From Orientallactaga sibirica (lineage: Eukaryota > Chordata > Mammalia > Rodentia > Dipodidae), in assembly GCA_036365145.1 (NCBI GenBank), contig JAEOAD010000982.1:6908001-6972000 (forward strand): a DNA stretch of 64,000 nucleotides. The letters are read 5' to 3'. Shown piece after piece: positions 44,252 to 56,482 of the stretch. Below the pieces are notes generated by a model. That model worked only from the letters and a program-made list of their open reading frames with translations, made no database searches and had not been told where the DNA came from. Made by a program: the position numbers and the translations under genes. The number at the start of each line of letters is the position of its first letter. Positions within the stretch are counted from its first letter, which is position 1.

Positions 44252-46260
44252 GTCAGGCCCAGGAAGCTTTGTCCTCCCAGTCACTAACTTCCCATGTGGG
44301 CGTCTGTGTTTATCTTGTACCGTGTTGAGCCAAGGTCATGAGCATGAATGTTGCAGGAGGCTTGAGTGTGTCTTAGTGATGTGACACCTTGACAAGAGGA
44401 CAACTCAGTTTTGCTAAAACAATTTTTAAATGTCTTCCTTTTCCATTTGAAAAAAAAAAATGACTTGAATGATGTTTTTAAGTTGGTTTGGTGTTCCTCT
44501 TATTTAACCAGTAGTATGATTCGAAGTAAAGCTGCTTCCAGAGAAATGTTTAGGTAATCTCCTTTGCTTGGTGTTTCAACAGCAGCTCTAGGTCACATAG
44601 CCTGTCATACATAAATATAGCTTCACTGGCTGGTTATCTCAGTGGCTTTAGCAGGATTCTTCCTTTCACTGCCAAAGTCTGAGACCCTCTGGCCCAAAAC
44701 TCTGTTCTACCTTAGAATCTAGGATAGGATGAACTAGGAGGGAGTCTGGAACAAGTGAAGTATCTTGGAGCTCTGGCTACCTTCTGCTGCCTGAGTTCTG
44801 GGGGTTTTCCACTAACATGGTCCAGCACATGAGTAGGGCAGTAAGAGTTACTCTTATCCCTTAAATCCAAATTAGAAGTTTAGCTGCCCTGCAATCTTCT
44901 TTTGTACACTGGAAGAGTATTGTGCTTGGTATTTAGGTCCTATAATACCAACACTGTACTTCAGGAACATTGTGGATTAAATATACTGTCTTGAGAGGAA
45001 GTCCAAATCAGGCAATTATAACTTTATTTCTACAAGGAAATTCATTATGAGTTCCAATAACAGTAATGTATATAAACCGCTTCACCCATGGCATACATGA
45101 TAGCTCTCACTGTTGATCAAGATTGACTGTTAGGACATAATCAGTGTTGAACTGTTTGGAAGCTATTTGCTTACTCTTTGATACCATGGCCCCTGAAGCA
45201 TGTCTGGATTTGGACATTACTTTGCAGTTCTTCTACTGATGCAGAAATGGAGATTTGGGGAATATTGGGCACCCTCTTTGGGAAAGCCTTGACCTTTAGT
45301 GTCCTGCCATCATAGCTATATGCTCTCAGAGGTGGAAAGTTTAAGAAGAATACATCCTATAGTTTTTGGAACTATTGAAACAAGTTGTCTGCCACACATT
45401 CCAGGTCAAAAACATGACGAGCTGACCCTGCATAAACTTTCTACTTAATTGCAGATGGTGTTGGAATTCTTGGTGTGGGAGGCTTGGGAGGCTGAATGGA
45501 ATGGTCCTCCCAATCACCTGGCCTTCCTTCACCTCCCCCCAGGACACATTTAATAATTAGATTCTGGTTGGGGATCAGGAATATCCAGTATTCCCAGGAA
45601 CCATGTTTCGTCCATGGGATCTGTCTGTTGGTAAGAGGCTTTTGAGGTCCCTGGAGAAGCATGGTCTTCTAACAAGGATGGATAGTTATGATAAAAATAT
45701 GACTCATAATATTCCTATATGAATAGTTAAAGAAAACAGGCCCATCTCTCCATCTGCCTGTCTGTATCTGTTTATCTGCCCTTCTTTCTCTTCTCTCAGA
45801 TTTCTTAATTCATTTATTCAATCTCTTTTGAGTTCCTATTTTAGTAAGATTCTCTCTGAAGTCCTGAAGATCCACAGAAAAACCAGATGTGGATATGACC
45901 CCCTGATGTCAGTAAACTCACCTTTCCTAGAAGCTCAGGAAAGTGCCCCAGGAGCTAACATCTGAGGAAGAGTGGGTGCATAGGCAGGGAGGCCAGTCCC
46001 ATAATGATAGGGAGTGATGGTGGTCACAAAGGGCTTCTTAGAAGCACAAGTGTGAGAATAATGTCCCTGTCAGTTTGTAAATTGAAACCATCTCTTGAAA
46101 GAGAAAAATAGCAACTCTGAGTGTTCTAGTAGGATTTTTAGTAGCTGTTCACAGTTTGGATTTGCTTCAGTATGTGATTATGTTAAAAATACATGCAGTC
46201 AGATCAGATCTCCAGCATAAATTATATATACTGACAGGATTTGTCCAAGTAAGACCTTTG
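44252..46260. other. Repeat-poor intron
   Basis: About 2 kb with no recognised SINE or L1; unassigned. Confidence 0.5.
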
Positions 46261-46270
46261 GTTTTAAAGT

Positions 46271-46322
<52 letters not shown>

Positions 46323-46502
46323 GAGAGAGAGACAGATTGACACAGAGAGCATGGGTGCTCCAGGGCCTCCAGCCACTGCAAACGAACTCCAGATGCGTGT
46401 GCCCCCTTGTGCATTTGGCTTACATGGGTCCTGGGGAATTGATCCTGGGTCTTTTGGCTTTGCAGGCAAGTGCTTTAACCACTATTCCATCTCTCCAGTC
46501 CA
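46261..46502 (-). repeat. tRNA-derived SINE with (ATTT)n tail
   Basis: About 13 TTTA units at 46269-46321, then AGAGAGAGAGACAGATTG and the reverse SINE body. Confidence 0.93.
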
Positions 46503-46955
46503 ACCTTTGGTTTTAGAATCATCTGCTTATTCTCTCCCACAGAGAATAGTCTTAGGACTTTGTGCTTTACTTCTTTGAAAAATGTTTTGAAATGATTAAG
46601 ATTCATAGGAGATTGTAAAAACAAACACCAACTATCTAATGTATACTTTATCCAGTTTCCTCCATTGATAACACCTCTTATAATTATGGTAAATGTATAT
46701 TTGCCTTTATCCTATAGCTGAAAAATGTAAAACATAGTTAGTGCACAAAAGACATCTAGGGTTTTCCCTGCTCTGAGCTATAATGTACTCGATAAAAGTC
46801 TTTGTTAGACTGATTATTTAATACACTTAATAAACGAGTTCATTTAGCACAGAGATTGCTTAATTAATACATGACTCTCAGAATAAGCTAAATCCTAATT
46901 ACCTATTGGTAATTTTTAGAGATAAAAGTGATATTATTAGGGTGAGAATTTTCTC
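46503..46955. other. Intron, AT-rich
   Basis: Possibly old L1; not assignable. Confidence 0.4.
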
Positions 46956-47221
46956 CCTCCCTCTCTCCCTCCCTCCCTCCCTCCCTCCCTCCCTTCCTCG
47001 TTATTTGAGAGAAAGAGGTAGAAATAGGCAGGAAGAGAGAGAGAGAGAGGGAGAGGGAGAGAATGGGCTCTCCAGGGCCTCTAGCCACTGCAAACGAACT
47101 CCAGATGTGTGTATCCCCTTGTGCATCTGGCTTACGTGGGTCTTTGGAGAATTGAGCCTCGAACCAGGGTCCTGAGGATTCACATGCAAGTGTTTAACCG
47201 CTAAGCCATCTCTCCAGCCCT
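46956..47221 (-). repeat. (CTCC)n plus tRNA-derived SINE
   Basis: CTCC units at 46956-46998, then reverse SINE through CTAAGCCATCTCTCCAGCCC. Confidence 0.92.
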
Positions 47222-47393
47222 CTTTTTTCAAGATACATAAAATGTATTCTAGTATGAAGAGAACATTGTATACAATGAGTCCTTGTATAACTTTTTATTT
47301 CACACATGCATATACACACAATTTTACTTTTGAATGTATGCATGCTTTTTGGTGTTTGTATTTTCTACATTTCTACTTAAAAAATTAAATCAT

Positions 47394-47440
47394 ACATACA
47401 TGCATACATACATACATACATACATACATACATTCATATG
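47394..47440. repeat. (CATA)n microsatellite
   Basis: About nine ACAT units. Confidence 0.9.
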
Positions 47441-47572
47441 TATATATAAATGGATAAATCTGATACAAGAAACTTTGGCATACCATTGATTACTTGTCAC
47501 GTGATAAGTATTTAATAAATGCTTAATGTATCCTTTATTACTCCAAGAATGCATTTTTTAAAGATTTTTTTA

Positions 47573-47843
47573 TTATTTTTTATTTTTTTTTGGAAAGAGA
47601 CACAGACAGAGATAGACAGAGAGGGAGAGGGAGACAGAGATGGGCACGCCAGCAGTCTCTCAGCTGCTATGAACAAAATCCAGATGTGTGTGCCATCTTG
47701 TGGGCAAGTGCGGCATTGCGCCCTTGCGTCACTTTGCATCTGGCTAAACGTGGGACCTGGAGATTGGAACCGCTGGAGATTGGAACCAGCATTCTTAGGC
47801 TTAGGAGGCAGGTGCCTTAACCGCTAAGCCACTCTCCAGCCCA
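47573..47843 (-). repeat. tRNA-derived SINE, long form
   Basis: Reverse strand; has the AAGTGCGGCATTGCGCCC insert and duplicated GATTGGAACC segment. Target duplication AAGAATGCATTTTT at 47546 and 47843. Confidence 0.93.
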
Positions 47844-48064
47844 AGAATGCATTTTTATTCATGAGAGGTAAATACTTCCAAAACTTGCTTTTTTCTTATT
47901 CTGATATTATTTTACACATAACAGTTGGTTATCAAAACCTTCAAGCTTTCATAGGTCTTTTGTTCAGGGTAATCTCGTCTCCCAAGGAAAGAGTTAGAAC
48001 AATTATATTGGTTGATCATAGCTTTGTAGTATCAGAAACTTTTTGTTCATATTTAAATTTGAAA

Positions 48065-48420
48065 ACATCATGCCAAAAAGATAATGCAGTGGGTAGAGTA
48101 CTTGCTGTGCAAGTATGAGGACTTGAGTTTATATTACTAGCACCTATGTAAAATGCTGGATGTTGTGGCATACGTCTATAATCTCAGCACTGGGGAGGTG
48201 GAGGCAGAGAACCTCTGGTGCTTAATGGCTAGATAGTCTAACCCAATCTGTGTGCTTCAGGTTCAGTGAGAGACCCTGTCTCAAGTAATAAGGAGAGTAA
48301 CTGAAGAAGATACCTTATGTTGACCTCTGGCCTCCACCCTTATAAACATGCACATACACATGAAAACACACATGCCTACACATATACACATGCACCTCAT
48401 ACATATATACACATGCTAAA
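48065..48420 (+). repeat. B4-like SINE
   Basis: ID-like head GATAATGCAGTGGGTAGAG, TGCTGGATGTTGTGGCATACG, TGACCTCTGGCCTCCACCC and CA-rich tail. Confidence 0.85.
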
Positions 48421-48499
48421 ACTGAAACTTGAAAACATCTTTACTTATCTAGAACTTGTAAAACCTTTAAAAGTAGTTTTTCCAAAAAGATTTTTATAA

Positions 48500-49310
48500 A
48501 CTTTTAGCTATAGACAATTTCTAACATATGCAAAAGTAAGAATAATACAATAAACTCTGTGTACCCATCACTCTGTTCAGAGATTATCAACCTGTAGCCA
48601 GTTTGTTAATTATAGCCTTCTATACTCTTGTCACATATTATATTAAAGAAAATCTCAGATAGTATATAATTTCATCCATAAATATTTTAATATGTATCAA
48701 TAAAATGTTTTTAAATAACACTATCACAGCAATACAAAGTTGCAGCAATTCCTTAAAATAATTCAACATATGGTCAGTGTTAACTTTCCTCTAAGAGTCA
48801 CATTTGTTGATTTGAATCTGGATCTAAATCAGACACACATGTAGTGATTAGATGACATGTTTCCAGTTTCTCTGATTTTGTAGATTTCTTCTTCATTCCT
48901 CTCATTTTCTTTGCAATTTTTTTTTGCTGAAGAAGCTAAGTTCCTTTATCCTTATTTTCCCATAGTCTGGTTTGTGATGGTTTCATATCTGCTGTTGTTT
49001 ATTTTGTATTCCTATAAATTGATAATTAGATCTAGGGATATGAGTAGATTAAGGTTTTATGTATATATGCATTTATTTTGCAACTCTTCCTAGGTGTGCT
49101 ACATGGTCCACCTGAAGGCATAATGTCAGGATGTCTTTGTTTTTGAATGTTATCAGCCTTTGAGTATCACTCAGCTCTAGTCACTAGGGGTTATGACTTT
49201 TTAATGAATGAAATAGGTTCCCACATACTACACGAACTCATCCATGAACTCATCTAGAAAAGGTATTATGTAAATTTGATTATTCAGAAACAGAATATAC
49301 AACTGTTTGT
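48500..49310. repeat. Old L1M 3' region
   Basis: GTACCCATCACTCTGTTCAG, GAAAATCTCAGATAGTATAT, ATAAATATTTTAATATG, same family as 18515-19620. Confidence 0.6.
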
Positions 49311-49850
49311 GTAAGTAGTGCAGACTATTAGAGGTGGACAGGAATTTTGAGATCATTTATCCTGGTATCAGATGACAGCACTAAAGCTCAGTGTAATTAA
49401 GTCTCAGGTGTAAAGTGGCTTTTGAATAGGAGGCCAAAATGGCATGTAGGCTTTTGAAACACATTCTGGTGTCATCTCCACTATGCAAACAGGTCAACTT
49501 CTCACAGACCATCTGCGACATTTCAAACCTGGCTAAAGTTGAGCTTATTTGTTATGATCACAGATCATGGTTAATGAAATGCCTTTTCATTCATTGTGCA
49601 CATGCTACTATTGACTAACCCAAAGTGGAACAAATAATCAAAAGTCATAATCACAGAGTATCCTCACTGTAAGATTTATTTGGATTTAGCAAATAAAACT
49701 ATGTATGAGTATTGTCCAACTTTGATTTCATAAGTATTTTGCTTCACATTTGAAATATATAGCTCATCTATTTTTAATATATTTTAATATTACTTGATTT
49801 CAAATAGATATTGTAACCTAAAAGTTATTCTTATTAAAAATATTTGAAGT
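49311..49850. other. Intron with a short MIR-like piece
   Basis: MIR-like text near 49375-49430 (ACAGCACTAAAGCTCAGTG); the rest unassigned. Confidence 0.4.
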
Positions 49851-50010
49851 TGGGTGTGGTGGCACACGCCTTTAATCCCAGCACTCGGGAGGCAGAGGTA
49901 GGAAGATCACCGTGAGTTCGAGGCCACCCTGAGACTACATAGGGAATTCCAGGTCAGCCTGAGCTAGAGTGAGACCCAACCTCGGACCCCCCCCCAAAAA
50001 AAAAAAAGAA
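49851..50010 (+). repeat. B1-type SINE
   Basis: GTTGGGTGTGGTGGCACACG through ACCTCGGACCCCCCCCC and A tail. Confidence 0.92.
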
Positions 50011-50020
50011 AATATATTTG

Positions 50021-50203
50021 AGGGCTGGAGAGATGGGTCAGTGGTTAAGGTACTTGCCTGTAACATCTAACAACTCAGGTTCAATTCCCTAGTACCCACA
50101 TAGAGCCATACACACAAAGTGGGACACGCTTTTAGAGATCTTTACAACAGCTAGAGGTCCTGATGAGCCCATTCTCCCCATTCTCTCTCTCTCTCTCTCT
50201 CTT
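50021..50203 (+). repeat. tRNA-derived SINE
   Basis: AGGGCTGGAGAGATGGGTCAG through (TC)n. Confidence 0.92.
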
Positions 50204-50340
50204 CCTGCCAGGCTTGGTGGCACATGCCTTTAATCTTAGGACTTGGGAGGCCAAGGTAGGAGTATCACTGTGAGTTCAAGGCCAGCCTGAGTTTACATAG
50301 TGAATTCCAGGTCAACCTGGGCTAGAGCAAGACCCTATCT

Positions 50341-50371
<31 letters not shown>
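50204..50371 (+). repeat. B1-type SINE with (TA)n tail
   Basis: GCCAGGCTTGGTGGCACATG through CTATCTTAAATA and about 14 TA units. Confidence 0.92.
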
Positions 50372-50372
<1 letters not shown>

Positions 50373-50374
<2 letters not shown>

Positions 50375-50482
50375 TGAACTGAGATGTATCACAGTTGGTA
50401 GAGTGCTTGCCTAGATCCTGGATTGGATCCTTAGCAAATTATAAATCAGGCGTGGTGGTGCATGGTTGTAATTCTAGGCATT
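50373..50482 (+). repeat. ID-B1 composite fragment
   Basis: GTTGGTAGAGTGCTTGCCTAG then CAGGCGTGGTGGTGCATGG. Confidence 0.7.
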
Positions 50483-50804
50483 AAGACATGGTTTTTCTAC
50501 TTCAGTGATTTCCAGACTGGTCCCTTGGCAGAATACATGAAAATTCTGTTGGCCTTGGAGGAACATCAACAGAATCTTGACTTTTCCCTCTTACACTTAC
50601 TTTTTTTCTGATATGGAAAGGACTGCTGATATTCAGTGTTAAAGGGTCTGGCTCACAGAACAGCTGTGGTCCTTAGGCGTAATATTGGCTTGATGGCTGA
50701 AAAATAGAATATGATTTGCTCCAAAAAAACCTAGTGACTAACTTGCTTTGTTTTTATCATTGATATCTTCAAGAGCTTCAAGTCTAACAAATACATTTCA
50801 CTGA
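50483..50804. other. Intron, no identified element
   Basis: Unassigned. Confidence 0.4.
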
Positions 50805-50940
50805 TCCCATGCAGAGTCTTACTTTGTAACTCAAGCTGGCCTGGAACTCACTAAATAGCCCAGGCTGGTCTCAGACTTGTGATCTCTTGCTGCAGCCTTC
50901 TCAGTAGCTGGGATTGCATATGTGTACCATGAGGCTTCAT
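50805..50940 (-). repeat. Old B1-related SINE
   Basis: GCAGAGTCTTACTTTGTAAC, AGTAGCTGGGATTGCATATG. Confidence 0.7.
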
Positions 50941-50966
50941 GGATAGCCTGTGACTTGAATACCTAA

Positions 50967-51131
50967 CTTTTTTTTTTTTTTTTTTTTGGTTTTTCGAGGT
51001 AGGGTCTCACTTTAGCTCAGGCTGACCTGGAATTCACTATATAGTCTCAGGGTGGCCTCGAACTCACAGCGATCCTCCTACCTCTGCCTCCCAAGTGCTG
51101 GGATTAAAGGCGTGCGCCACCACGCCCGACG
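50967..51131 (-). repeat. B1-type SINE
   Basis: Reverse strand, poly-T then GGTTTTTCGAGGTAGGGTC. Target duplication GAATACCTAACTTTT at 50957 and 51131. Confidence 0.95.
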
Positions 51132-51998
51132 AATACCTAACTTTTTGTTCTACTTGGATGCAGCATATTATGTTCAAAAGGGAAGATTTCAAAATAAAGA
51201 TGTATACCACCATGCCTGTAAGACATAGAAACTGGTAATAGCTCATTCCATTTAAAGTGTTGGTCTGATCATTCATAATCTCCTTTATCTCAGAAGTGTC
51301 AAGGCTCTGAAGGTGACATGATGGTTGCTATTGGGTTTCCCATTTTTGTGCTGAGTGTTTATAAAAAGTAAGACAAGTTTCTCTCTCCCTCCCTTCTCAG
51401 TTCCACTCTCTGCTTCTTGGAATAGCCTCCCCTTTTCATCCCTCACACTTACGAAAGTAGGCCTGGGCCCCAGTTTGAATATTTAGTTCACAAACCATAA
51501 AGAATTATTTCCTATAGTAATGGATTCATTCATTGAATTTGTTTTTAGCAAATCACTCTACCTGATAATGATACTCTGTAGTGTGTGTGTATGTGTGTGA
51601 GAAGATGGGTGGGTAGATATAAGTTCACCCAAATTGAGGCAGTATGTGTATGTTCTGTGTACTTACTTTGGTCCCAGTGATATTTGGGCTTTAACTATGT
51701 GTGTTCAGTCTTATGATATTGTAACACAAACATTTGAATCTGGATGAGTCCTATGTCCACATGCTTTAGTATTAGGACGAGTAGAGCTAAACCTCAATTA
51801 GGATGTTTCAAGAAAATATTTTGGGGGTTCTGTATGCTAAACAGAACCCCCTTACATTGATATGGATACTATTGTTGGTTTTAAACCTCATTAGTAAGAC
51901 CTCCCCTCTAGTACGTTAATACATTGTTTGTCTTGCTTAAAAGTACTGAGGATGCTAAATCTTTTATTTACTTATTTATTCATTCATTCATTTATTTA
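51132..51998. other. Intron, no identified element
   Basis: Short (GT)n near 51583-51600; otherwise unassigned. Confidence 0.45.
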
Positions 51999-52072
51999 GG
52001 CTCTGAGGTCAAAACCAGGGCCTTGTGTATGCATGAGTGACCACTCTACCACTCAGCCATGCCCTCAGCCTG
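51999..52072 (-). repeat. ID-type SINE fragment
   Basis: AGGTCAAAACCAGGGCCTTG and CTCTACCACTCAGCCATGCC. Confidence 0.7.
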
Positions 52073-52493
52073 ACAAATTTTTTAAGGAGAGTTCTATGTC
52101 TTGTTTAGAATATTGGGGCTTGGTTATCTGTTTTTATTACATGTGGCATACATCTATTTATTCTTAGGTCATACTCTCCAAGAGAAGATAGTACTACACA
52201 GTTGACCTAATGGAGAAATCCAATGAATTGGGTTCTCGTTGATTAATTGAGGATTTTGTTCTATTCTTACATTAAAGTGTTGAAATAGCGGCCAGATTTT
52301 TGCCAGGCATAATCGACATGCCAATCATTTGCAGAGGCAAGTCCCTAATTTGGGTGTGTGCATTGCTCTTATGGTTGCATGGGGACTTTGGGCTCATTCT
52401 GTAACCTTCTTAAACTCTGCCTAATGGTCTTATATTAATTTTATGGGTGAAGCTCTTGCAGTGGTTTCCTTGAAGGCAAGTTCAGTTAAAAGA
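52073..52493. other. Intron upstream of cassette exon b
   Basis: Repeat-free. Confidence 0.5.
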
Positions 52494-52581
52494 CTCTTCC
52501 TCTTCCTTCTTTTGCCATCATTTGCTCCCCTGCCCTCTCTCTTGTTTTTCTCTCCCCTTCTCTTCTCTCATTCACTGTCAG
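52494..52581 (+). promoter_or_regulatory. Long polypyrimidine tract of cassette exon b acceptor
   Basis: About 88 bases, mostly C and T with CTCTCT, TTCTCT and CCTTCT motifs, run straight into the CTGTCAG acceptor of the 75-bp cassette exon. Repeated CU-rich motifs of this kind are binding sites for PTB-type splicing repressors in known genes. That would fit alternative use of the exon; the protein involved is inference. Confidence 0.5.
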
Positions 52582-52656
52582 GAAAGACTACCTTTGAAGG
52601 GACAATTCTGTACCGAGCTGCACCGGGAAAGACGGAGGGCCACAGACGCTATTACA
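52582..52656 (+). CDS. SH3KBP1: SH3KBP1 alternative cassette exon b (25 codons)
   Basis: A 75-bp exon preceded by an unusually long pyrimidine tract and CTGTCAG, and followed by a strong GTGAGT donor. In phase 1 it reads (G/R)[19 protein letters not shown] then HRRYY, and ends with one base that joins GC of the exon at 56483 to give Ser. It is basic and carries three tyrosines (ILYR, RRYY) in the linker between SH3B and SH3C. It joins in frame after cassette exon a (Gly at the junction) or directly after the 43527 exon (Arg at the junction). From memory this is part of the longer rodent CIN85/Ruk form and is missing from the commonest human form. No domain is recognised in it; possible phosphorylation of the tyrosines is inference only. 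Confidence 0.88.
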
Positions 52657-53736
52657 GTGAGTGATTTTATCGGCAGGAGCAAATTGTAAAGATAAGATCT
52701 GGGTACTTGTGGTTTTTGATGCAGCTGCACTTTCCTGAGCTGAGCTGCTCATGCTTATGCCAAATGTCTGCGTGAATTTCTAATGCAAGGACATGGACTT
52801 ATTTGCCGATAATAAGTGTCATCTCCTTGGTATGTGCTACAAGAGCATTTTCACCTTCAGCCCCTGGCACTTTCTTGTTTGCTTCCTGCTTCTATCATGT
52901 ATGTGATATGCGTGCATGAACCATGCGTGTAGAGAAGGGAGCAGCAATAGCATTTGTTATGGCATATGTATTCGTACCAATATCTCTAGGCTTCTGGGTG
53001 GTGGAAGATGGCTTCTGGCAATGACATCAACCTCTCATAGTTGCCGCTTTTTCCAAGTGGGTCATTCGTCCTTGTGTGATTCAAAGAAGATTTTGGCATG
53101 GAAGTCCATGCCAGAAATGGTGTTTTGCTTTGCTCATTCACCTAATCCCCACACGGCAGAATTCTTTTGGCTGGATCCATGTGTAGCCTTTTGTGTTGTG
53201 AAATATGGCTGCCAAATTTGAAGGAAAAGATATGAATGACATGAATAAATTAATTTCATGATACCCTTAGCACAGTCCTTGCTACATTGTAAGCACTATA
53301 TGTGTGTGCTAAATTAAAAATAATCAAGAATGGCTCTGATCTGTGTTGGAAGGGTAGTGGAAATTACACTGAAATGGACACGTTCAGGACTGGTGGAAGC
53401 AAATTTGAGGAGACTTTATTCTTTTTTTTTCATCTTGAAGAAAGCATTTCTCTCTTACTATACATATGCACATGTACATACATACAAGAGGAGGTTCAGG
53501 AATGAACGCCCAAGCTGTCCTTCTCAAACTGTCTGGGTGAAGTTTACTTTTCTTTTTATTCCACCATAGCCTGATGCACGGACCTACTGCACTTGACTTA
53601 ACACGCAGCGTGCTTCACGTGCTCTCTGGGAATTTGACAGACCTCGGAGTGGCCTGTGACCTTTCTACCTCCATGCATTTCCCTGGCCACATATCTAGAA
53701 GTCACCACAGTGCTTACTGCAAAAATGCTAAATTTG
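52657..53736. other. Repeat-poor intron after cassette exon b
   Basis: About 1.1 kb without recognised repeats. Short open frames (for example 52916-53221) show no family. Confidence 0.5.
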
Positions 53737-54075
53737 GAGCTGGGGAGATGGCTCAGTGGGCAAAGTGCTTGTCCTCCAAGCATGCGAACCTGAGTGCAGA
53801 GCCCCAGCACCTATATAAAATGCTAGGTGTGGAGGTGTATACCTGTAATCCCAGTACTGGGGAGGCAGAGAGTGAAACCCTGAGACTTTCTGTCTAGCTA
53901 GTGTCACTGAATTACTGAGCTCCAAGTTCAGTAAGATACCCTGTCTCAAAGAATAAGATGTGAAGGAATGAGGACGACCCTAACAATGACCTCTGGCCTC
54001 CACCACACACACACACTCATACACACACATCTACACACATGTGCATGAACACATATACACAGATACACAAAAAGA
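53737..54075 (+). repeat. B4-like SINE
   Basis: GGAGCTGGGGAGATGGCTCAG, GTAATCCCAGTACTGGGGAGG, TGACCTCTGGCCTCCACC and CA-rich tail. Confidence 0.88.
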
Positions 54076-56482
54076 ATAACAGCAAAATGCTAACATCATT
54101 TCTAAACATGCACTTACCTTGTATTAATAACAAGCCTTTCATAAACTGGCTCTAATCTACAATTTACTCTCTAGGTTTCACTGCCTATAATTGTTATCTG
54201 CCATTCTGAGGATGACATGGAACATTTTATTAAACAACATGCCTCTTGGGCACCAGTAGCTGAAAGGTACAGCACCAAACATACATGAAAATGAATTTAC
54301 CTTTCTTCCCTTCCAAAGGGAAGGAACTTGATATTACTTCCTAATGCACATATTTAGTTATGTCATTAATATTCTTAAAAATGACAAAGCTGGGCTGCCA
54401 AAATTTCTGGAAGAAAAATCTGCCGTGTGTTTCCTTCTGAGGCCATGCTTGTGTGATTGAGTGATGTGCAACCTCTCCCTGTGCAACAGAACATTTCTTA
54501 CAAGGATTAATATAATGGTATTAAGATGAGCCCGAAGGCAGCGAATCCCTAAAACTGTAAACTTGGTGAAATTAGGATGGCATTGATGACATTATTATGG
54601 CTGTAGCTAATAGTGAACAGTATAAGGGTCCTTAAAATTCCCTTCAATAAAGATGTAAAACAGACTTGCCCTGCTGCCTTCTGGTATTGATGGGGGTGTG
54701 TGTGGTGGTAATAGTGGTTTCATTCCACTATTTCTTTAGTTCGCATCCCCCCCAAAATGGTTCTTTCTAAACATGAGGGAGAATATGCAAGCCATTTATC
54801 ATGTAGAAAGAATCCATACAGCAAAATAAGAACATGTTCAAGGGGAAATGACACAATATTTAGATTCCAAAATTATATCTTTCAGCAGGGATATTTCCAG
54901 AAACAATGAATAAATAAACACATAAATGGGTAGCTAATCCAGGGGGTTCTCCATGTTTGCAAACTTGGGTCCTGTGGATTGCAGCCGACCCCCAGCTCCT
55001 TATGGGTTGTGCCTCATTGTTCAGTCCTCCATTCTTGCTCACAAATGCTTTGCTTCAGTTAATTAAAATAAACACCAGGGACCTTCCTCCTCCCCCACTC
55101 TTTTGGCTTAGAAATGCTATTTTGTGGAAAATAGCAGCAACAACAAAGGAATCCATTGTTTTAAGGATGTGATTTTGAAACTTGTTAGCATTTATAATGA
55201 CCTTTCTATATGCTATCTGTTTTCATTTAACAGTTTCTTCCTGCTCTGAGACTTCCTCACTTGAATGACTTCAGCATTTTATGATATTTTATGTGAGCAA
55301 TTATTTGGTGTATCATTATTATACACTAGGAGGCCACCTTACCTGTAGGAAGATAATGCACAATTGGCCAGTAGCGAACTAAATTTGATGGCATATTTTC
55401 AGTCCTGAGGGCATTGGTATGCTCAGGAGATGGGTAGTAAATGGTCAGACACTATCCTATACATATAAAGGCTTTGAAATACAGTTCGATGACAGAATTT
55501 AGTAATCCATAAACTATCTTTTGAATACTGTCCTTTGATGGCATAATTAGTGTCCTGACCGTCAAAGGAAGAACATGTACCCAGAAACTAACTAGATACA
55601 AGTAGGTTCTTCCTTTTAGGAACATGGGCAGAGCCAGGGGAAAAGGATCTGGGGAGGTAAGTGCATATATTGTCTTACTGATAATTATCTTATGCCTCCC
55701 AACTCATGCCCCAAGAGGTCAAAGGAAGAGTATCATATTTTCTTTAAAAAGGGATTCAGCTTTGGGAAGATGATGGTGTTAAAAGAGAGAGGAAGTACCA
55801 TAGGCATGGGGGATTCTACCCTCTGGGAGGGTAGCTTTCTTCCTCTCTTTACCAAACACCATCATCTTGCTAGTGGAACTGTCATAATGTCAAGTTTGGT
55901 TTAATGTTTTCCTAGAGAAATATGTCTGCATGCACTTATTCCTTGTGAAATTATCCAAAGAGATTTAATTCTTTGGCAGTCATAATTTTGTGTGGTTTAA
56001 TTGCTAATTTGTTTCAATTGCTTTTAGCTTTACAGTTTCCCTTTAGGAAATGTTACTTTCATTGCTAATTGCTAATTGACGTGAGTCAGAGAGTTTGGAG
56101 GTACAGTGTGTGGTACTGACTTGACTAGGGAGGTGACAAGGGAGTGGGGAGGGCTGATGTTGCACAAGCCATGTGCAAACAGATTTGGACTAGAACCAGG
56201 CTCCTACTGAAGTGAGGTGAAATGTCATAATGTCACATATGCAAAGAGATCTGCTTTAAATAAGATTTTCTTAAAAGTTACTTTGATTTATTGCTTAAAG
56301 TCAAAATCTACTGTTAGGAATATCAGATAAAACTCAGAGAGAGCCAAAGTCAGCATACTCAACACATTGAATGCAAAAAGCCCAGTCACACTTTAGAGGT
56401 GGCTCCTGGCTGTCTGAGAAGGTCTTCTTTAGGGCTCTGGATGGTTTCTGAGCTCTTTCTCTCCCCACTCCCCTTTTGACAG
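54076..56482. other. Repeat-poor intron upstream of linker exon
   Basis: About 2.4 kb in which I recognise no SINE or L1, the longest such run in the window. It holds a TAAT-rich patch with an AP-1-like site near 55995-56090. Confidence 0.55.
55995..56090. promoter_or_regulatory. Candidate intronic enhancer: homeodomain-like and AP-1-like sites
   Basis: Several TAATTGCTAATT-type motifs (55998-56010, 56061-56077) followed by TGAGTCA at 56082-56088, a consensus AP-1 site. Repeat-poor setting about 400 bp before the linker exon. Function is inference. Confidence 0.3.

Noticed and set aside
46156..46578. 140-codon open frame with a run of LFIYLFIY
   Set aside because: The hydrophobic run is the translation of an (ATTT)n tract and the rest is a tRNA SINE; not a membrane protein.
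53574..53897. 107-codon open frame
   Set aside because: Its second half is a B4-like SINE; no conserved motif in the first half.
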